NCBI GenBank assembly: GCA_947577065.1
Contig: CANPTT010000002.1
Coordinates: 1-64,000 of the forward strand
Length of the DNA: 64,000 bases
Direction: 5' to 3'
Source: an uncultured Pseudoflavonifractor sp.
GTDB taxonomy: Bacteria; Bacillota; Clostridia; Oscillospirales; Oscillospiraceae
The number at the start of each line of letters is the position of its first letter. Position 1 is the stretch's first letter. A model generated the notes under the pieces. The model was not told where the DNA came from. It searched no databases and worked only from the letters and a program-made list of their open reading frames with translations. Below, in pieces: positions 35,651 through 44,191 of the stretch. Position numbers and translations under genes: made by a program.

Positions 35651-37372
35651 TCAGGCTGCGGGGGATTCGACGGGCTCACTGGGAGTGGAGGAGGGGGCGG
35701 GGGTAGAGGGTACGGCGGTATTGGCCGGGCCGACATAATTCATACCCTCGGCGGCCACAGCTTCCACAGACTCGGTGATAGAGGTCTGCCACTCGCTCTG
35801 CTCGGTGGACTGCTTGGCGTCATAGGCGACATGCTCCCAATAGGGATCGTTGGAGTTATCAAAGTAGATGATATGGTAGCCGTAATAGTTAGGCCCGGCA
35901 TTCTCCACAAGCCCTACGTCTCCGGTCTGGCGGGAGGGGTCAAAGCACCAGTCGTTGAAGTTGGGGACCATCTGTCCCTTGTAAACATAAGTGTAGAGAC
36001 CGCCGTTGGTGTTGGAGCCGGTATCGTCGGAATGCTCATTAGCCAACTCGGCAAAACGGTCCGCAGTCTTTTCACCGGCCTCCCAGTCAGCCAGGATCGC
36101 CTCCGCCTCCGCCTTGGCGGCATCCATCGCTTCCTGGGTGGGAACAGCGTAGCCGGCGTCGTTGGTCTCGGTGGAGCCAGTCGTGTCGGCGCGGAACAGG
36201 ATATGCCGTACATCTACGGTGGGATCGGTAACAAGATAACGATCCTTAAAGAGAACCACAAAGTAGCCACTGCCGGCCACCTCAACAGAGGCCACATCGC
36301 CGGTTTTCCTGGCTCCGTCCATAAGCCAGGCGGCAATGGCGCTGCTACTAGAGTTCAGCGTTTCTCCCACCACTCCGGTGGAGAGGGAATATGTCTCGTT
36401 GGCATAGGCGCCCTTGGCGTTTTCCGCTACATATTTGGGAGCGGCCTCCACAAAAGCGGCGTCCCGGTCGGAAGCAGACTGGATCTCAGCCACTGCCTGC
36501 TCGGCCTTTTCCTTGGCCTCGGCCATGGCGGCGGCTTTCTCTTCCTCTGTAGCGGTGACAGTGTTGCCGTCTTCGTCGGTCAGAGGATTGCCCTCCGCGT
36601 CAGTGGGATTGGCAGCGGCTCCGCTGATAAAGAAGGAACGGAAGTCATAGCTGTCCAGCGCGTCGGGATGCTCGTCATAGTAAGCCTTCAATGCGTCGTC
36701 ATCATAAGAAATGGCATCCGCATGGGCCTGTGCGTATTCGGAGGCCAAAATGCCGTTGGTCAGGTTTCGGATATAGACCTGCTCAGTCACACCGCTGCCA
36801 TAGTTCTGGGACAGGAAGGCGGAACGGGTCGTTCCATATTGGGCGCAGACCACATCCAGACTGGTCAGCTCCTCGTCAATGCTCTTCTGTCCCTCCTCGG
36901 AGAGGGTGTACCCCTCCGACTTGGCCGCGGAACACAGAGCGGCGACCTGCTTGAGACTGTTCAGAGCACTCTCCCGGAAATAGTCGGCATAGGTCTGGTT
37001 TTCCGCCTCGTTGTACCACTGGGCGCCATCGCTGACATTGGGATCAAAGCCAAAGGAAGAAAGATACTGATAAAACTGTTGATAGAAGTTGTTGCGGGCG
37101 CCGGTGTAGTAGTATTGCAGATCGGCCACGGTATAGCTCTCTCCGCCCACGGTAGCGGCCACATCATTCAGATGACGGCGCCCTTGGCTGGAGGTTATGC
37201 CGTTCCAGATCAGCAAACCGGCCGCGGCGACCGCGCAGACCACACCTACTACGGTGTAGACGGTCTTCTTTCGCTTGGCGGCGGCAGCCTCCGCCTGTTC
37301 CTTTTGCTGCTTTTGGGTCAGGCCCTCTGCCATAGCGGCCTTCCGCTGTTGTTTTTTATCTGATGCGCTCAT
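35651..37372 (-). CDS. Membrane-anchored parvulin-type peptidyl-prolyl isomerase
   Basis: A 573-residue protein. A Lys/Gln-rich cytoplasmic start (about 1-35) is followed by one uncleaved membrane helix (about 36-58), a SurA-N/trigger-like helical region (about 75-330), a PpiC rotamase domain (about 383-505; starts VDVRHILFRAD, with GGLYTYVYKGQMVPNF), and a Pro/Ser/Thr tail. It likely folds secreted proteins on the outer face, like PrsA, but is membrane-anchored and not a lipoprotein: no lipobox is seen. An acidic linker near residues 250-285 includes a DAEGNPLTDEDGNTV segment. It has its own promoter and terminator. Confidence 0.9.
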   Translation of the reverse strand: MSASDKKQQRKAAMAEGLTQKQQKEQAEAAAAKRKKTVYTVVGVVCAVAAAGLLIWNGITSSQGRRHLNDVAATVGGESYTVADLQYYYTGARNNFYQQFYQYLSSFGFDPNVSDGAQWYNEAENQTYADYFRESALNSLKQVAALCSAAKSEGYTLSEEGQKSIDEELTSLDVVCAQYGTTRSAFLSQNYGSGVTEQVYIRNLTNGILASEYAQAHADAISYDDDALKAYYDEHPDALDSYDFRSFFISGAAANPTDAEGNPLTDEDGNTVTATEEEKAAAMAEAKEKAEQAVAEIQSASDRDAAFVEAAPKYVAENAKGAYANETYSLSTGVVGETLNSSSSAIAAWLMDGARKTGDVASVEVAGSGYFVVLFKDRYLVTDPTVDVRHILFRADTTGSTETNDAGYAVPTQEAMDAAKAEAEAILADWEAGEKTADRFAELANEHSDDTGSNTNGGLYTYVYKGQMVPNFNDWCFDPSRQTGDVGLVENAGPNYYGYHIIYFDNSNDPYWEHVAYDAKQSTEQSEWQTSITESVEAVAAEGMNYVGPANTAVPSTPAPSSTPSEPVESPAA

Positions 37373-37432
37373 GCAAAGTTCAGTCCTCTCATTTTATACC
37401 TGTCTGTCGGCAAATGGCCGACGTATTTTGTT

Positions 37433-37461
37433 ATTATACAAGAAAACCCATTTTCTTGCAA
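37433..37461 (-). promoter_or_regulatory. SigA-type promoter of the parvulin gene
   Basis: On the minus strand: TTGCAA, 17 bases, TATAAT; located after the 6S RNA terminator and about 60 bases before the gene. Confidence 0.85.
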
Positions 37462-37473
37462 GCCCTGAAAAAG

Positions 37474-37665
37474 AAAAAACCGCCCGATGGACGGCTTTCA
37501 CAATGAAAAATATCCCCCCGCCTTGGCCGTGTGGACCCAATTAAAACCTGCACGTCTCCGGCAGGTGGGTCGCCTCCGCGCCGCTTTATCGCTTCCAACT
37601 TCCGGCCCGAGGGTCGGGAGGCCTGCGAACCGCGGAGCGAGTGGGGCGTCCCGTTTCATAAATGT
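37474..37665 (-). ncRNA. ssrS: 6S RNA (RNA polymerase-binding regulatory RNA)
   Basis: A roughly 192-nt RNA predicted on the minus strand. Its 5' end CACATTTATGAAA pairs with TTTCATTGTG just before the terminator. The core CGCTCCGCGG pairs with CGCGGAGGCG, enclosing a short hairpin CCCGACCCTCGGG. After the core comes AAGCGATAAAGCGGCG...GGCGACCCACC and a small hairpin CCTGC...GCAGG. This order and several strings closely follow E. coli 6S RNA (GCUCCGCGGUU, UUAAAACUGCGACGACACA, then a hairpin). A -10 box TATATT lies at 37672-37677 and a terminator (CCGTCC ATC GGGCGG plus six T) ends it at 37474-37494. 6S RNA mimics an open promoter and sequesters housekeeping polymerase. No protein frame is plausible here. 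Confidence 0.78.
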
Positions 37666-37711
37666 GGGTTTAATATAAGCCCATCACGAACCAGGCAGGG
37701 GAGGGAGCTAT

Positions 37712-37996
37712 TTATTCTTCCTCGTCCTGAAACAGCGCTTCCATAAACTGGTCATAGACCTCTTCCAATTCCTGTTCTGTGTCCAGGGTGGAGAGCTGCT
37801 CCTCGCCATCTACATCCACTACCTTTAGAATGATAAGGCCGGTGTCCTCGTCCTCCTCATCCTCGCCTGTGTCAGCGGGAAAGAACGCCATATAGACCTG
37901 GCCCTTATATTCTATCGTATCCACATGTTCCAGTTCAAATTCACTGCCGTCCTCATCGGTGACAGTGATGAAGTCGGGGCCAAATTCCTCACTCAT
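37712..37996 (-). CDS. DUF1292 family protein
   Basis: A 94-residue very acidic protein (EDEEDEDTG stretch) starting MSEEFGPDFITVTDEDG, with EYKGQVYMAFFP, the DUF1292/YrzB pattern. Function is unknown; in other Bacillota the family lies in the alaR/ruvX (yrrK-yrzL-yrzB) neighbourhood, and ruvX is 3.6 kb away here. ATG 37996 has GGGAGGCGG upstream. It is divergent from the PBP gene and driven by a promoter that contains a perfect palindrome. Confidence 0.85.
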   Translation of the reverse strand: MSEEFGPDFITVTDEDGSEFELEHVDTIEYKGQVYMAFFPADTGEDEEDEDTGLIILKVVDVDGEEQLSTLDTEQELEEVYDQFMEALFQDEEE

Positions 37997-38030
37997 ATTA
38001 CCGCCTCCCTTTAAAGCTTTCGATAATACT

Positions 38031-38059
38031 ATTGTACCCTGTATACAGGGAAAAAGCAA
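38031..38059 (-). promoter_or_regulatory. DUF1292 gene promoter with operator-like palindrome in its spacer
   Basis: On the minus strand: TTGCTT, 17-base spacer, TACAAT. The spacer contains the perfect 14-bp palindrome CCCTGTATACAGGG (38037-38050), touching the -10 box, a position where a bound repressor would block polymerase. Confidence 0.65.
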
Positions 38060-38124
38060 GAAGGGGAAAGACGAAATTTTTACCGCAGGAGGGGGAGTGA
38101 AGAAAATCGTAAGGATTTTTGGGG

Positions 38125-38152
38125 TGGACAAAAATACCTGTTGTGGTATAAT
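38125..38152 (+). promoter_or_regulatory. SigA-type promoter of the PBP1A gene
   Basis: TGGACA, 16 bases, TATAAT, about 50 bases before the start codon. Confidence 0.7.
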
Positions 38153-38203
38153 GTACGAGTATCTTTTTACCTGTATATCCACCTGAAAAACGGAGGTGAC
38201 GAT

Positions 38204-40897
38204 ATGGCCGAGCAGAATCCCCGCCCCAACCCACAAGCAAGGAAGCGCCGCCGCCGAAGACGGAGCACACTTCGGCGCGTTCTGACCGCCATTGGAACAC
38301 TGTTGCTGGTTGGCATGATCACTTGCGCTTTTCTGGCCTGCTTCGCGGCAGTCTATATCAAAAATGTGATCTTGCCCCAGACAGATATGGATGTGGCGGA
38401 TTATCCGATGAACCTTTCCAGCATCATTTATTATATTGATCCGGTCACCGGGGAGGAGGTAGAGTATGAGACCCTCCACGGCGATCAAAACCGGGTGTGG
38501 GTCGAATACAACCAGCTTCCTCAAAATTTGATCAACGCGTTGGTATCCATTGAGGATCGGCGGTTTTACTCTCACCATGGTGTGGATTGGATCCGGACTG
38601 CCAAGAGTGCCCTTACCACTTTTACAGGCGGAAAAACTCAGGGTGGCTCCACCATTACGCAGCAGCTGATCAAAAATATTACGCAGTATGATGATGTGAC
38701 GGTGAAGAGGAAGGTCCTGGAGATCTTTAAGGCCTTGGAATTTGATAAAAAATATTCCAAGGATCAGACATTGGAGTGGTATCTTAACTACGTCTATTTC
38801 GGTCGAAAATGCTATGGAGTATACACCGCCGCCTACACCTATTTCGGAAAGAACGTATCTGAACTGAGCTTAGCGGAGTGTGCCAGCCTTATTGGTATCA
38901 CCAATAATCCGTCTCTCTACGACCCTTACACCAATCCGGAAAACAACAGAGAGCGGCGGGGTTTGGTGCTGGAGGCCATGAAACGGGACGGTGTGATCTC
39001 GGAGGAGCAGTGTGAGGCGGCGAAGCAAGAAGAGCTGGTTTTCCGGAACGGGCGGAGCGACAACCAGAAAAACACACTCTATAGCTGGTATACCGAGCAG
39101 GTTATCACAGATGTGACCCATGACCTGATGGATCAATACGGGTATTCAGAGCAGGTAGCGTCCGATCTTGTATATTCGGGCGGATTGAAGATATATGCCT
39201 GTGTGGATACCCGCATCCAGGCCATGGTGGATAATGTCTATTCCAACGCGGAGAATCTGCCCTATACGTCTCCGTCTGGTCAACAGCTTCAATCTGCCAT
39301 CACCGTCATCGATACGCAAGGAAATGTAGTGGCGTTGGCGGGAAAGATGGGTGAAAAGACCAGCGCCGATACACGTGGCTATAATATGGCTACCCGCGCC
39401 CTGCGGCAACCCGGCTCCGCCATCAAGCCTCTGGCCGTTTACGCGCCGGCCTTGGAGATGGAGCTCATTACCCCGTATTCTGTGTTCGAGGACAGCGCTC
39501 CCATGTTGTTGGAGGACGATCCCTGGCCGTCCAATGTAAATCACCGGAATACCGGGCAGATGACGGTGCTCAAGGCTGTTACAGATTCTACCAACACGGT
39601 GGCAGTGCGGGTCCTCCAACAAGTGACGCCGGCGGTTGCCTTCGAGTATCTGCTGGATAAATTTGGGATAGACCCCGATCATTTGGTGACCAGCAAAGTA
39701 ATAAAGGGCAAGGAGTATTCTGATATCGGCTATTCCCAACTGGCTCTGGGAGGCCTGACCACAGGCGTATCCACCTTGGATATGGCCTCAGCTTATTCGG
39801 TATTTCCCCGCAACGGGATCTATGTAGCTCCTCGGACTTACTCTAAGGTAGTGGATTCCAACGATAGAGAACTCCTCTCCAAAGAACTGGCAGGAGAGCC
39901 GGTGTTGAAGGAAAAAACGGTCTACTATATCAACGAGATGTTGAAGAATGTGGTGGCTCAGGGCTCCGGAACAGCGGCCCAACTCCCCGGAATGACGGTG
40001 GCGGGGAAAACGGGAACGACCAACTCCTATAACGACCGCTGGTTTGTGGGGTATACTCCGTATTATACGGCCGCCGTTTGGATCGGATACCAGACTCCGG
40101 AGCGGATCACCGGGCCCAGCACCTTGACTCCGGATCTATGGAAGAAGGTCATGAGCCAGGTCCATGAGGGCCTGGAATACCGGGAATTTCACGGTGCGGA
40201 GGGACTGGTCGCCCGGGACTACTGCATGGATACGGGATTGCTGGCCGGTGATGAATGTCAAAGCGATATGCGGGGAAGTCGGGTAGCAAGAGGATATTAT
40301 TTCCCGGAAGACGCCCCCACAGAATATTGTCAAGCCCATGTTATGGTGGAGGTCTGCACTGCGGATCCCATTTTGAACGAAAATGGGGAACCTACAGGGC
40401 GCTACCATATGGCAGGAGAGTTCTGCCCGGACGTGGAGCTGAAGGAGGATGGGACAGAGAGTCAGGGGCGGATCAGTGTTTCCATTCTGGACATTCCACG
40501 GGAATATATCGGCGATATTTATCCGGAGGACAATGGCTATTTCAAAGTTTCTTTGGAGGCAGAGGGGACCTGCACAGTCCACACGGAAGAGATCATTGTG
40601 GAGCCGGAGCCGTACGACCCCAGCAAGTTCAATATTCTTGATCCCTCTACTTGGCCCACCAAGGAGGAGGACCCCAGCTTCGATTCTCGGGACCCGGCAA
40701 CCTGGCCCACGGCCGGGGGACACTTGGTCCGGCCAGGACAACCGGATCCGGAGCCTTCCAACGGAAATATTCCGGACGGAAATCAGCCAACGGCAACAGC
40801 CGTGCCGGAGCCTACACCGCCAACGGTCGTATTTACGCCTCCGCCGGTTTTTCCTGTAGAAACGCAATCTGATGAGCCGTTACCGCCGCCGATGTGA
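38204..40897 (+). CDS. Class A penicillin-binding protein (PBP1A-like)
   Basis: An 897-residue bifunctional peptidoglycan synthase. A basic cytoplasmic start (RKRRRRRR) and one membrane helix (about 25-50) are followed by the GT51 glycosyltransferase domain with SIEDRRFYSHHGVDW (catalytic Glu near 116) and GGSTITQQLIKN. The transpeptidase domain has SxxK in QPGSAIKPL (near 404), STNT-type SxN region, and KTGTTNS (near 601). A long Pro-rich outer tail contains the repeat DPSTWPT / DPATWPT. ATG 38204 follows GGAGGTGA; upstream codons in frame overlap the promoter. Confidence 0.94.
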   Translation: MAEQNPRPNPQARKRRRRRRSTLRRVLTAIGTLLLVGMITCAFLACFAAVYIKNVILPQTDMDVADYPMNLSSIIYYIDPVTGEEVEYETLHGDQNRVWVEYNQLPQNLINALVSIEDRRFYSHHGVDWIRTAKSALTTFTGGKTQGGSTITQQLIKNITQYDDVTVKRKVLEIFKALEFDKKYSKDQTLEWYLNYVYFGRKCYGVYTAAYTYFGKNVSELSLAECASLIGITNNPSLYDPYTNPENNRERRGLVLEAMKRDGVISEEQCEAAKQEELVFRNGRSDNQKNTLYSWYTEQVITDVTHDLMDQYGYSEQVASDLVYSGGLKIYACVDTRIQAMVDNVYSNAENLPYTSPSGQQLQSAITVIDTQGNVVALAGKMGEKTSADTRGYNMATRALRQPGSAIKPLAVYAPALEMELITPYSVFEDSAPMLLEDDPWPSNVNHRNTGQMTVLKAVTDSTNTVAVRVLQQVTPAVAFEYLLDKFGIDPDHLVTSKVIKGKEYSDIGYSQLALGGLTTGVSTLDMASAYSVFPRNGIYVAPRTYSKVVDSNDRELLSKELAGEPVLKEKTVYYINEMLKNVVAQGSGTAAQLPGMTVAGKTGTTNSYNDRWFVGYTPYYTAAVWIGYQTPERITGPSTLTPDLWKKVMSQVHEGLEYREFHGAEGLVARDYCMDTGLLAGDECQSDMRGSRVARGYYFPEDAPTEYCQAHVMVEVCTADPILNENGEPTGRYHMAGEFCPDVELKEDGTESQGRISVSILDIPREYIGDIYPEDNGYFKVSLEAEGTCTVHTEEIIVEPEPYDPSKFNILDPSTWPTKEEDPSFDSRDPATWPTAGGHLVRPGQPDPEPSNGNIPDGNQPTATAVPEPTPPTVVFTPPPVFPVETQSDEPLPPPM

Positions 40898-40908
40898 TAC
40901 TGTTTTTT

Positions 40909-40937
40909 GAAAGAGCGTGCCAAAGGCACGCTCTTTC
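40909..40937 (+). terminator. Terminator after the PBP1A gene
   Basis: A 13-bp perfect stem GAAAGAGCGTGCC / GGCACGCTCTTTC with AAA loop; only a weak T-tract follows. Confidence 0.75.
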
Positions 40938-41005
40938 ATTGCTTCTTTGTAAAAAATCCACAGTTTCCATTAAGGAAGTTGGATAGTTTTTTCTGTAGGC
41001 TGCCG

Positions 41006-41034
41006 TTGCGTTTCAGGGGAGTCTGTGCTAAAAT
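41006..41034 (+). promoter_or_regulatory. SigA-type promoter of pheB-hom
   Basis: TTGCGT, 17 bases, TAAAAT, 64 bases before the ACT-protein start. Confidence 0.65.
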
Positions 41035-41098
41035 GGAGTGCGGTACAAAAACAAATGATTTTCCACCGCGGACAGTGGAGGGGGAGGGCAAACATAAA

Positions 41099-41539
41099 AT
41101 GGGGAAAGATCCTCAATACTTTATTGTAGAGGCTCGAGCGCTGCCGGAGGTTTTTCTCAAGGTGGCAGAGGCAAAGCGGCTGTTGGAGACCAGGGAGGTC
41201 CATACGGTGAATCAAGCTGCGGAGCAGGTAGGGATCAGCCGCAGCGCCTTTTATAAATATAAAGATTCGGTGAGACCCTTTAATGATATGCTCAGCGGAA
41301 GGATCATCAATGTGCAGATCCTGCTGAAGAATGAGCCGGGAGTACTTTCGGCGGTGCTGAATGATTTCGCCCGGTGTGGCGCCAATATTCTGACGATCAA
41401 TCAGAGCATCCCTGCGGGAGGGGGCGCCGTGGTAAGCGTAGGCGCTGAAACCTCTGGGCTTACCATGACCACAGAGGAGCTGCTGGAACAGGTATCGGGA
41501 GAAATAGGCGTAGTCCGCTGTGAAATCCTGGGTGGTTGA
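41099..41539 (+). CDS. pheB: ACT domain-containing protein, UPF0735/PheB family
   Basis: A 146-residue protein: an N-terminal HTH-like segment (TVNQAAEQVGISRSAFYKYKD, residues 39-59) then an ACT domain (VQILLKNEPGVLSAVLNDFA) typical of amino-acid sensing. PheB/UPF0735 proteins usually precede homoserine dehydrogenase, as here, and are thought to sense an amino acid, though the name suggests phenylalanine. ATG 41099 is chosen; the frame extends upstream over the terminator and promoter, which argues against an earlier start. Confidence 0.85.
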   Translation: MGKDPQYFIVEARALPEVFLKVAEAKRLLETREVHTVNQAAEQVGISRSAFYKYKDSVRPFNDMLSGRIINVQILLKNEPGVLSAVLNDFARCGANILTINQSIPAGGGAVVSVGAETSGLTMTTEELLEQVSGEIGVVRCEILGG

Positions 41540-41575
41540 GTGAGGCGGGACAAACGGGCTGAAAGGAGAGACATC

Positions 41576-42790
41576 ATGTCAAAAGTAGCGATTCTGGGAT
41601 TTGGCGTAGTAGGTTCCGGTGTGGCAGAGGTCCTGAAACAGAACGGGACCCACATCGACGAGAAGGTACACGCCCCGGTGGAGTTGAAGTATATTCTGGA
41701 TGTGCGGGATTTTCCGGACAGTCCATTCGCGCCGCTTGTCATCCACGACTTTGCTATTATCGAGCAGGATCCCGAGATTGATATTGTAGTGGAAACCATT
41801 GGAGGCGCTAAGATAGCTCGGGAGTTTACCCTGCGGGCGCTGGAGGCGGGGAAGAGTGTTATTACCTCCAATAAAGAGCTGGTGGCAAAGCATGGCTTTG
41901 AGCTGATGGAGCTGGCAAAAAAGCGCAATGTGAGTTATCTCTATGAGGCCAGTGTGGGCGGTGGGATCCCTATTATCCGCCCCTTAAAACAGTGCCTTGC
42001 GGCCAATGAGATCACCCAGATCTGCGGGATCCTTAACGGTACGACCAACTACATCCTTACCCGGATGATCCGGGCGGGACTCAGTTTTGATATGGCGTTA
42101 AAGGAGGCCCAGCAGAACGGATATGCCGAAGCGGATCCCACCGCCGATGTGGAGGGTCATGACGCATGCCGAAAAATCTGCATTCTGGCCTCTCTGGCCT
42201 TTGGAAAGCATATTTATCCTGAGCAGGCGCCATCCGAGGGGATCCGGGGAGTCTCTCTGGCAGATGTGGCCTACGCTGAATCCTGTGGCCGAAAGATCAA
42301 ATTGCTGGGCCGGGCCATCCGTGGTGATGACGGAAAGATCCGGGCCTTTGTCGCGCCGCACCTGGTGAATGAGGCGAATCCGTTGGCCGGGGTAGAGGAT
42401 GTATTCAACGCTATCACAGTCAAGGGGAACGCCATAGGCGACGTGATGTTTTACGGGCGGGGCGCTGGAAAGCTTCCCACAGCCTCCGCTGTGGTGGCTG
42501 ACGTGATGGACGCCGCCCGGAATAAGGATCAGCCCAAATATTTGGACTGGGGTCCCGGCGGTGAAGACGTGACCCTTCCGCCTGACGATGTATCCAGTCC
42601 CTGGTATGTCCGGGCCGAGAGCTCTACGGAGCTTTTACGGGCGGCGCTTGGCGATGTGATCTCCCTGGCTCGCCCCGGCGCCCCGGAGGGAGAGGCTGCC
42701 GTGCTGACTTGCCCTATGACCCGTGGAGAGCTGGAGGAAAGGCTTTCTCGGATACGGCTGCTGTCGGTGTTTCGGATCCTGGAGGACTGA
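41576..42790 (+). CDS. hom: Homoserine dehydrogenase
   Basis: Reduces aspartate semialdehyde to homoserine for Thr and Met. The 404-residue protein has the NAD(P) fold GFGVVGSGV, VTSNKELVA, YEASVGGGIPII, the catalytic-type Lys/Asp region AEADPTADVEGHDACRK, and a shortened C-terminal part ending in a degenerate ACT-like domain. Start ATG 41576 has AAAGGAGAG upstream. It is paired with aspartate kinase 60 bases downstream; thrB and thrC are absent from the window. Confidence 0.95.
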   Translation: MSKVAILGFGVVGSGVAEVLKQNGTHIDEKVHAPVELKYILDVRDFPDSPFAPLVIHDFAIIEQDPEIDIVVETIGGAKIAREFTLRALEAGKSVITSNKELVAKHGFELMELAKKRNVSYLYEASVGGGIPIIRPLKQCLAANEITQICGILNGTTNYILTRMIRAGLSFDMALKEAQQNGYAEADPTADVEGHDACRKICILASLAFGKHIYPEQAPSEGIRGVSLADVAYAESCGRKIKLLGRAIRGDDGKIRAFVAPHLVNEANPLAGVEDVFNAITVKGNAIGDVMFYGRGAGKLPTASAVVADVMDAARNKDQPKYLDWGPGGEDVTLPPDDVSSPWYVRAESSTELLRAALGDVISLARPGAPEGEAAVLTCPMTRGELEERLSRIRLLSVFRILED

Positions 42791-42816
42791 CGCGGAGAAC
42801 AGGGCCGGCATAAAAT
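42787..42816 (+). promoter_or_regulatory. Possible weak promoter of lysC
   Basis: CTGACG, 18 bases, TAAAAT between hom and lysC. The 59-base gap is too short for a lysine riboswitch. Confidence 0.3.
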
Positions 42817-42849
42817 AGACCAGAACCTACAAGGGGGTACTTTTTTCCT

Positions 42850-44076
42850 ATGGGACTTATCGTACAAAAATTTGGCGGGTCTTCTGTGGCGGACGCCGAC
42901 CGTGTCCGTAACGTTGCCCGTATTATAACAGAGACATATCGAAGAGGTCACGGCGTAGTAGTGGTCCTCTCTGCTCAAGGGGACACTACAGATGACCTGA
43001 TCGCCAAGGCTGCCGAGATCAACCCCAAGGGCTCTAAGCGGGAGATGGATATGCTGCTCTCCACCGGAGAACAGATCTCCTGTGCCCTCTGCGCCATGGC
43101 GATCGAGGCTATGGGTTATCCGGTGGTCTCTCTCACAGGTTGGCAGGCCGGCATCCAATCCAACTCCACCTACGGAAACGCCAGGATCAAGCGCGTTATG
43201 ACGGAGCGGATCCAAAATGAACTGGACCGGCGCAGCATCGTTATCGTCACCGGGTTCCAAGGCATCAATAAATATGGCGACATTACCACCCTGGGTCGAG
43301 GAGGCTCAGACACCTCGGCTGTAGCCTTGGCCGCCGCGCTTCATGCCGACCTTTGCCAGATATACACCGATGTGGATGGTGTCTATACCGCCGATCCCCG
43401 CTTGGTTCCCGGGGCTCAAAAGCTGGAGCAGATCACTTTCGATGAGATGCTGGAGCTGGCGACCCTTGGAGCCCAAGTGCTCCACAATCGTTCTGTGGAA
43501 ATGGCAAAGCGCTACAATGTCAATCTGGAGGTGCTCTCCAGCTTCTCCGGACATCCGGGGACTAAAGTCAAGGAGGTTGTGAAAACAGTGGAAAAATCCC
43601 ATGTCAGCGGTATCGCCAAGGATAAGAATGTGGCTCGATTGGCCCTGGTAGGCTTGGAGGACGAACCGGGTATCGCGTTCCGTATCTTTTCTCTGCTCGC
43701 AAAGGGAAAAATCAATGTGGATATCATTCTTCAGTCTATTGGCCGGGAGGATAAAAAGGATATCAGCTTTACTGTGGCGAAGAGTGATACCGAGGCGGCC
43801 AAGAAGATCCTGGAAGAGAACCGGGAGTACATCGGCTTTGATCACATCGATGTGAACGACAATATTGCCAAGGTATCTATTGTGGGCGCGGGTATGATCA
43901 ATAACCCCGGTGTGGCCGCCGGGATGTTTGAGGCCCTCTACAGCGCCGGGATCAACATCCATATGATCTCCACCAGCGAGATCAAGGTATCCGTCCTGGT
44001 GGATCTGGAGGATGCGGACCGGGCCGTTCAGGTCACGCATGACAAATTCTTTAGCGATATTGAGCTGCGGGGCTAA
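42850..44076 (+). CDS. lysC: Aspartate kinase
   Basis: First step of Lys, Thr and Met synthesis. The 408-residue single-function kinase has KFGGSSVADADRVRNVA at the start, GRGGSDTSAVALAA and TDVDGVYTADPR, and two C-terminal ACT domains (GLEDEPGIAFRIFSLLA; VSIVGAGMINNPGVAAGMF) for feedback control by amino acids. GGGGGT is a rather distant ribosome-binding site. A terminator follows. Confidence 0.95.
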   Translation: MGLIVQKFGGSSVADADRVRNVARIITETYRRGHGVVVVLSAQGDTTDDLIAKAAEINPKGSKREMDMLLSTGEQISCALCAMAIEAMGYPVVSLTGWQAGIQSNSTYGNARIKRVMTERIQNELDRRSIVIVTGFQGINKYGDITTLGRGGSDTSAVALAAALHADLCQIYTDVDGVYTADPRLVPGAQKLEQITFDEMLELATLGAQVLHNRSVEMAKRYNVNLEVLSSFSGHPGTKVKEVVKTVEKSHVSGIAKDKNVARLALVGLEDEPGIAFRIFSLLAKGKINVDIILQSIGREDKKDISFTVAKSDTEAAKKILEENREYIGFDHIDVNDNIAKVSIVGAGMINNPGVAAGMFEALYSAGINIHMISTSEIKVSVLVDLEDADRAVQVTHDKFFSDIELRG

Positions 44077-44093
44077 GCTTTGTTCAAAAATAG

Positions 44094-44127
44094 GAGGCAG
44101 GGGAGGGATCCTCTGCCTCTTTTTCTC
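44094..44127 (+). terminator. Terminator between lysC and the his operon
   Basis: A 10-bp stem (GAGGCAGGGG with CCTCTGCCTC; one G-T pair), 6-base loop, then TTTTTCTC. Confidence 0.85.
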
Positions 44128-44156
44128 TTGACAGCCGGGTGGTAATGTAGTATATT
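44128..44156 (+). promoter_or_regulatory. SigA-type promoter of the his operon
   Basis: TTGACA, 17 bases, TATATT; the leader to the start codon is only about 30 bases, so there is no room for a T-box or attenuator. Confidence 0.85.
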
Positions 44157-44191
44157 AGCGTGGTAAAGCGCAAAAGTGAGGAGGCGTTGAT

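Noticed and set aside
35636-37363. 575-codon plus-strand frame opposite the parvulin gene
   Set aside because: Gly-rich shadow of an Ala/Glu-rich gene; no ribosome-binding site and no known domain. The minus-strand gene has promoter, terminator and PpiC motifs.
42791-42849. Lysine riboswitch before aspartate kinase
   Set aside because: The gap is 59 bases, far below the size of a lysine riboswitch, and no terminator hairpin is present.
44157-44191. T-box or attenuator leader for the his operon
   Set aside because: Only about 35 bases lie between the promoter and the first gene.
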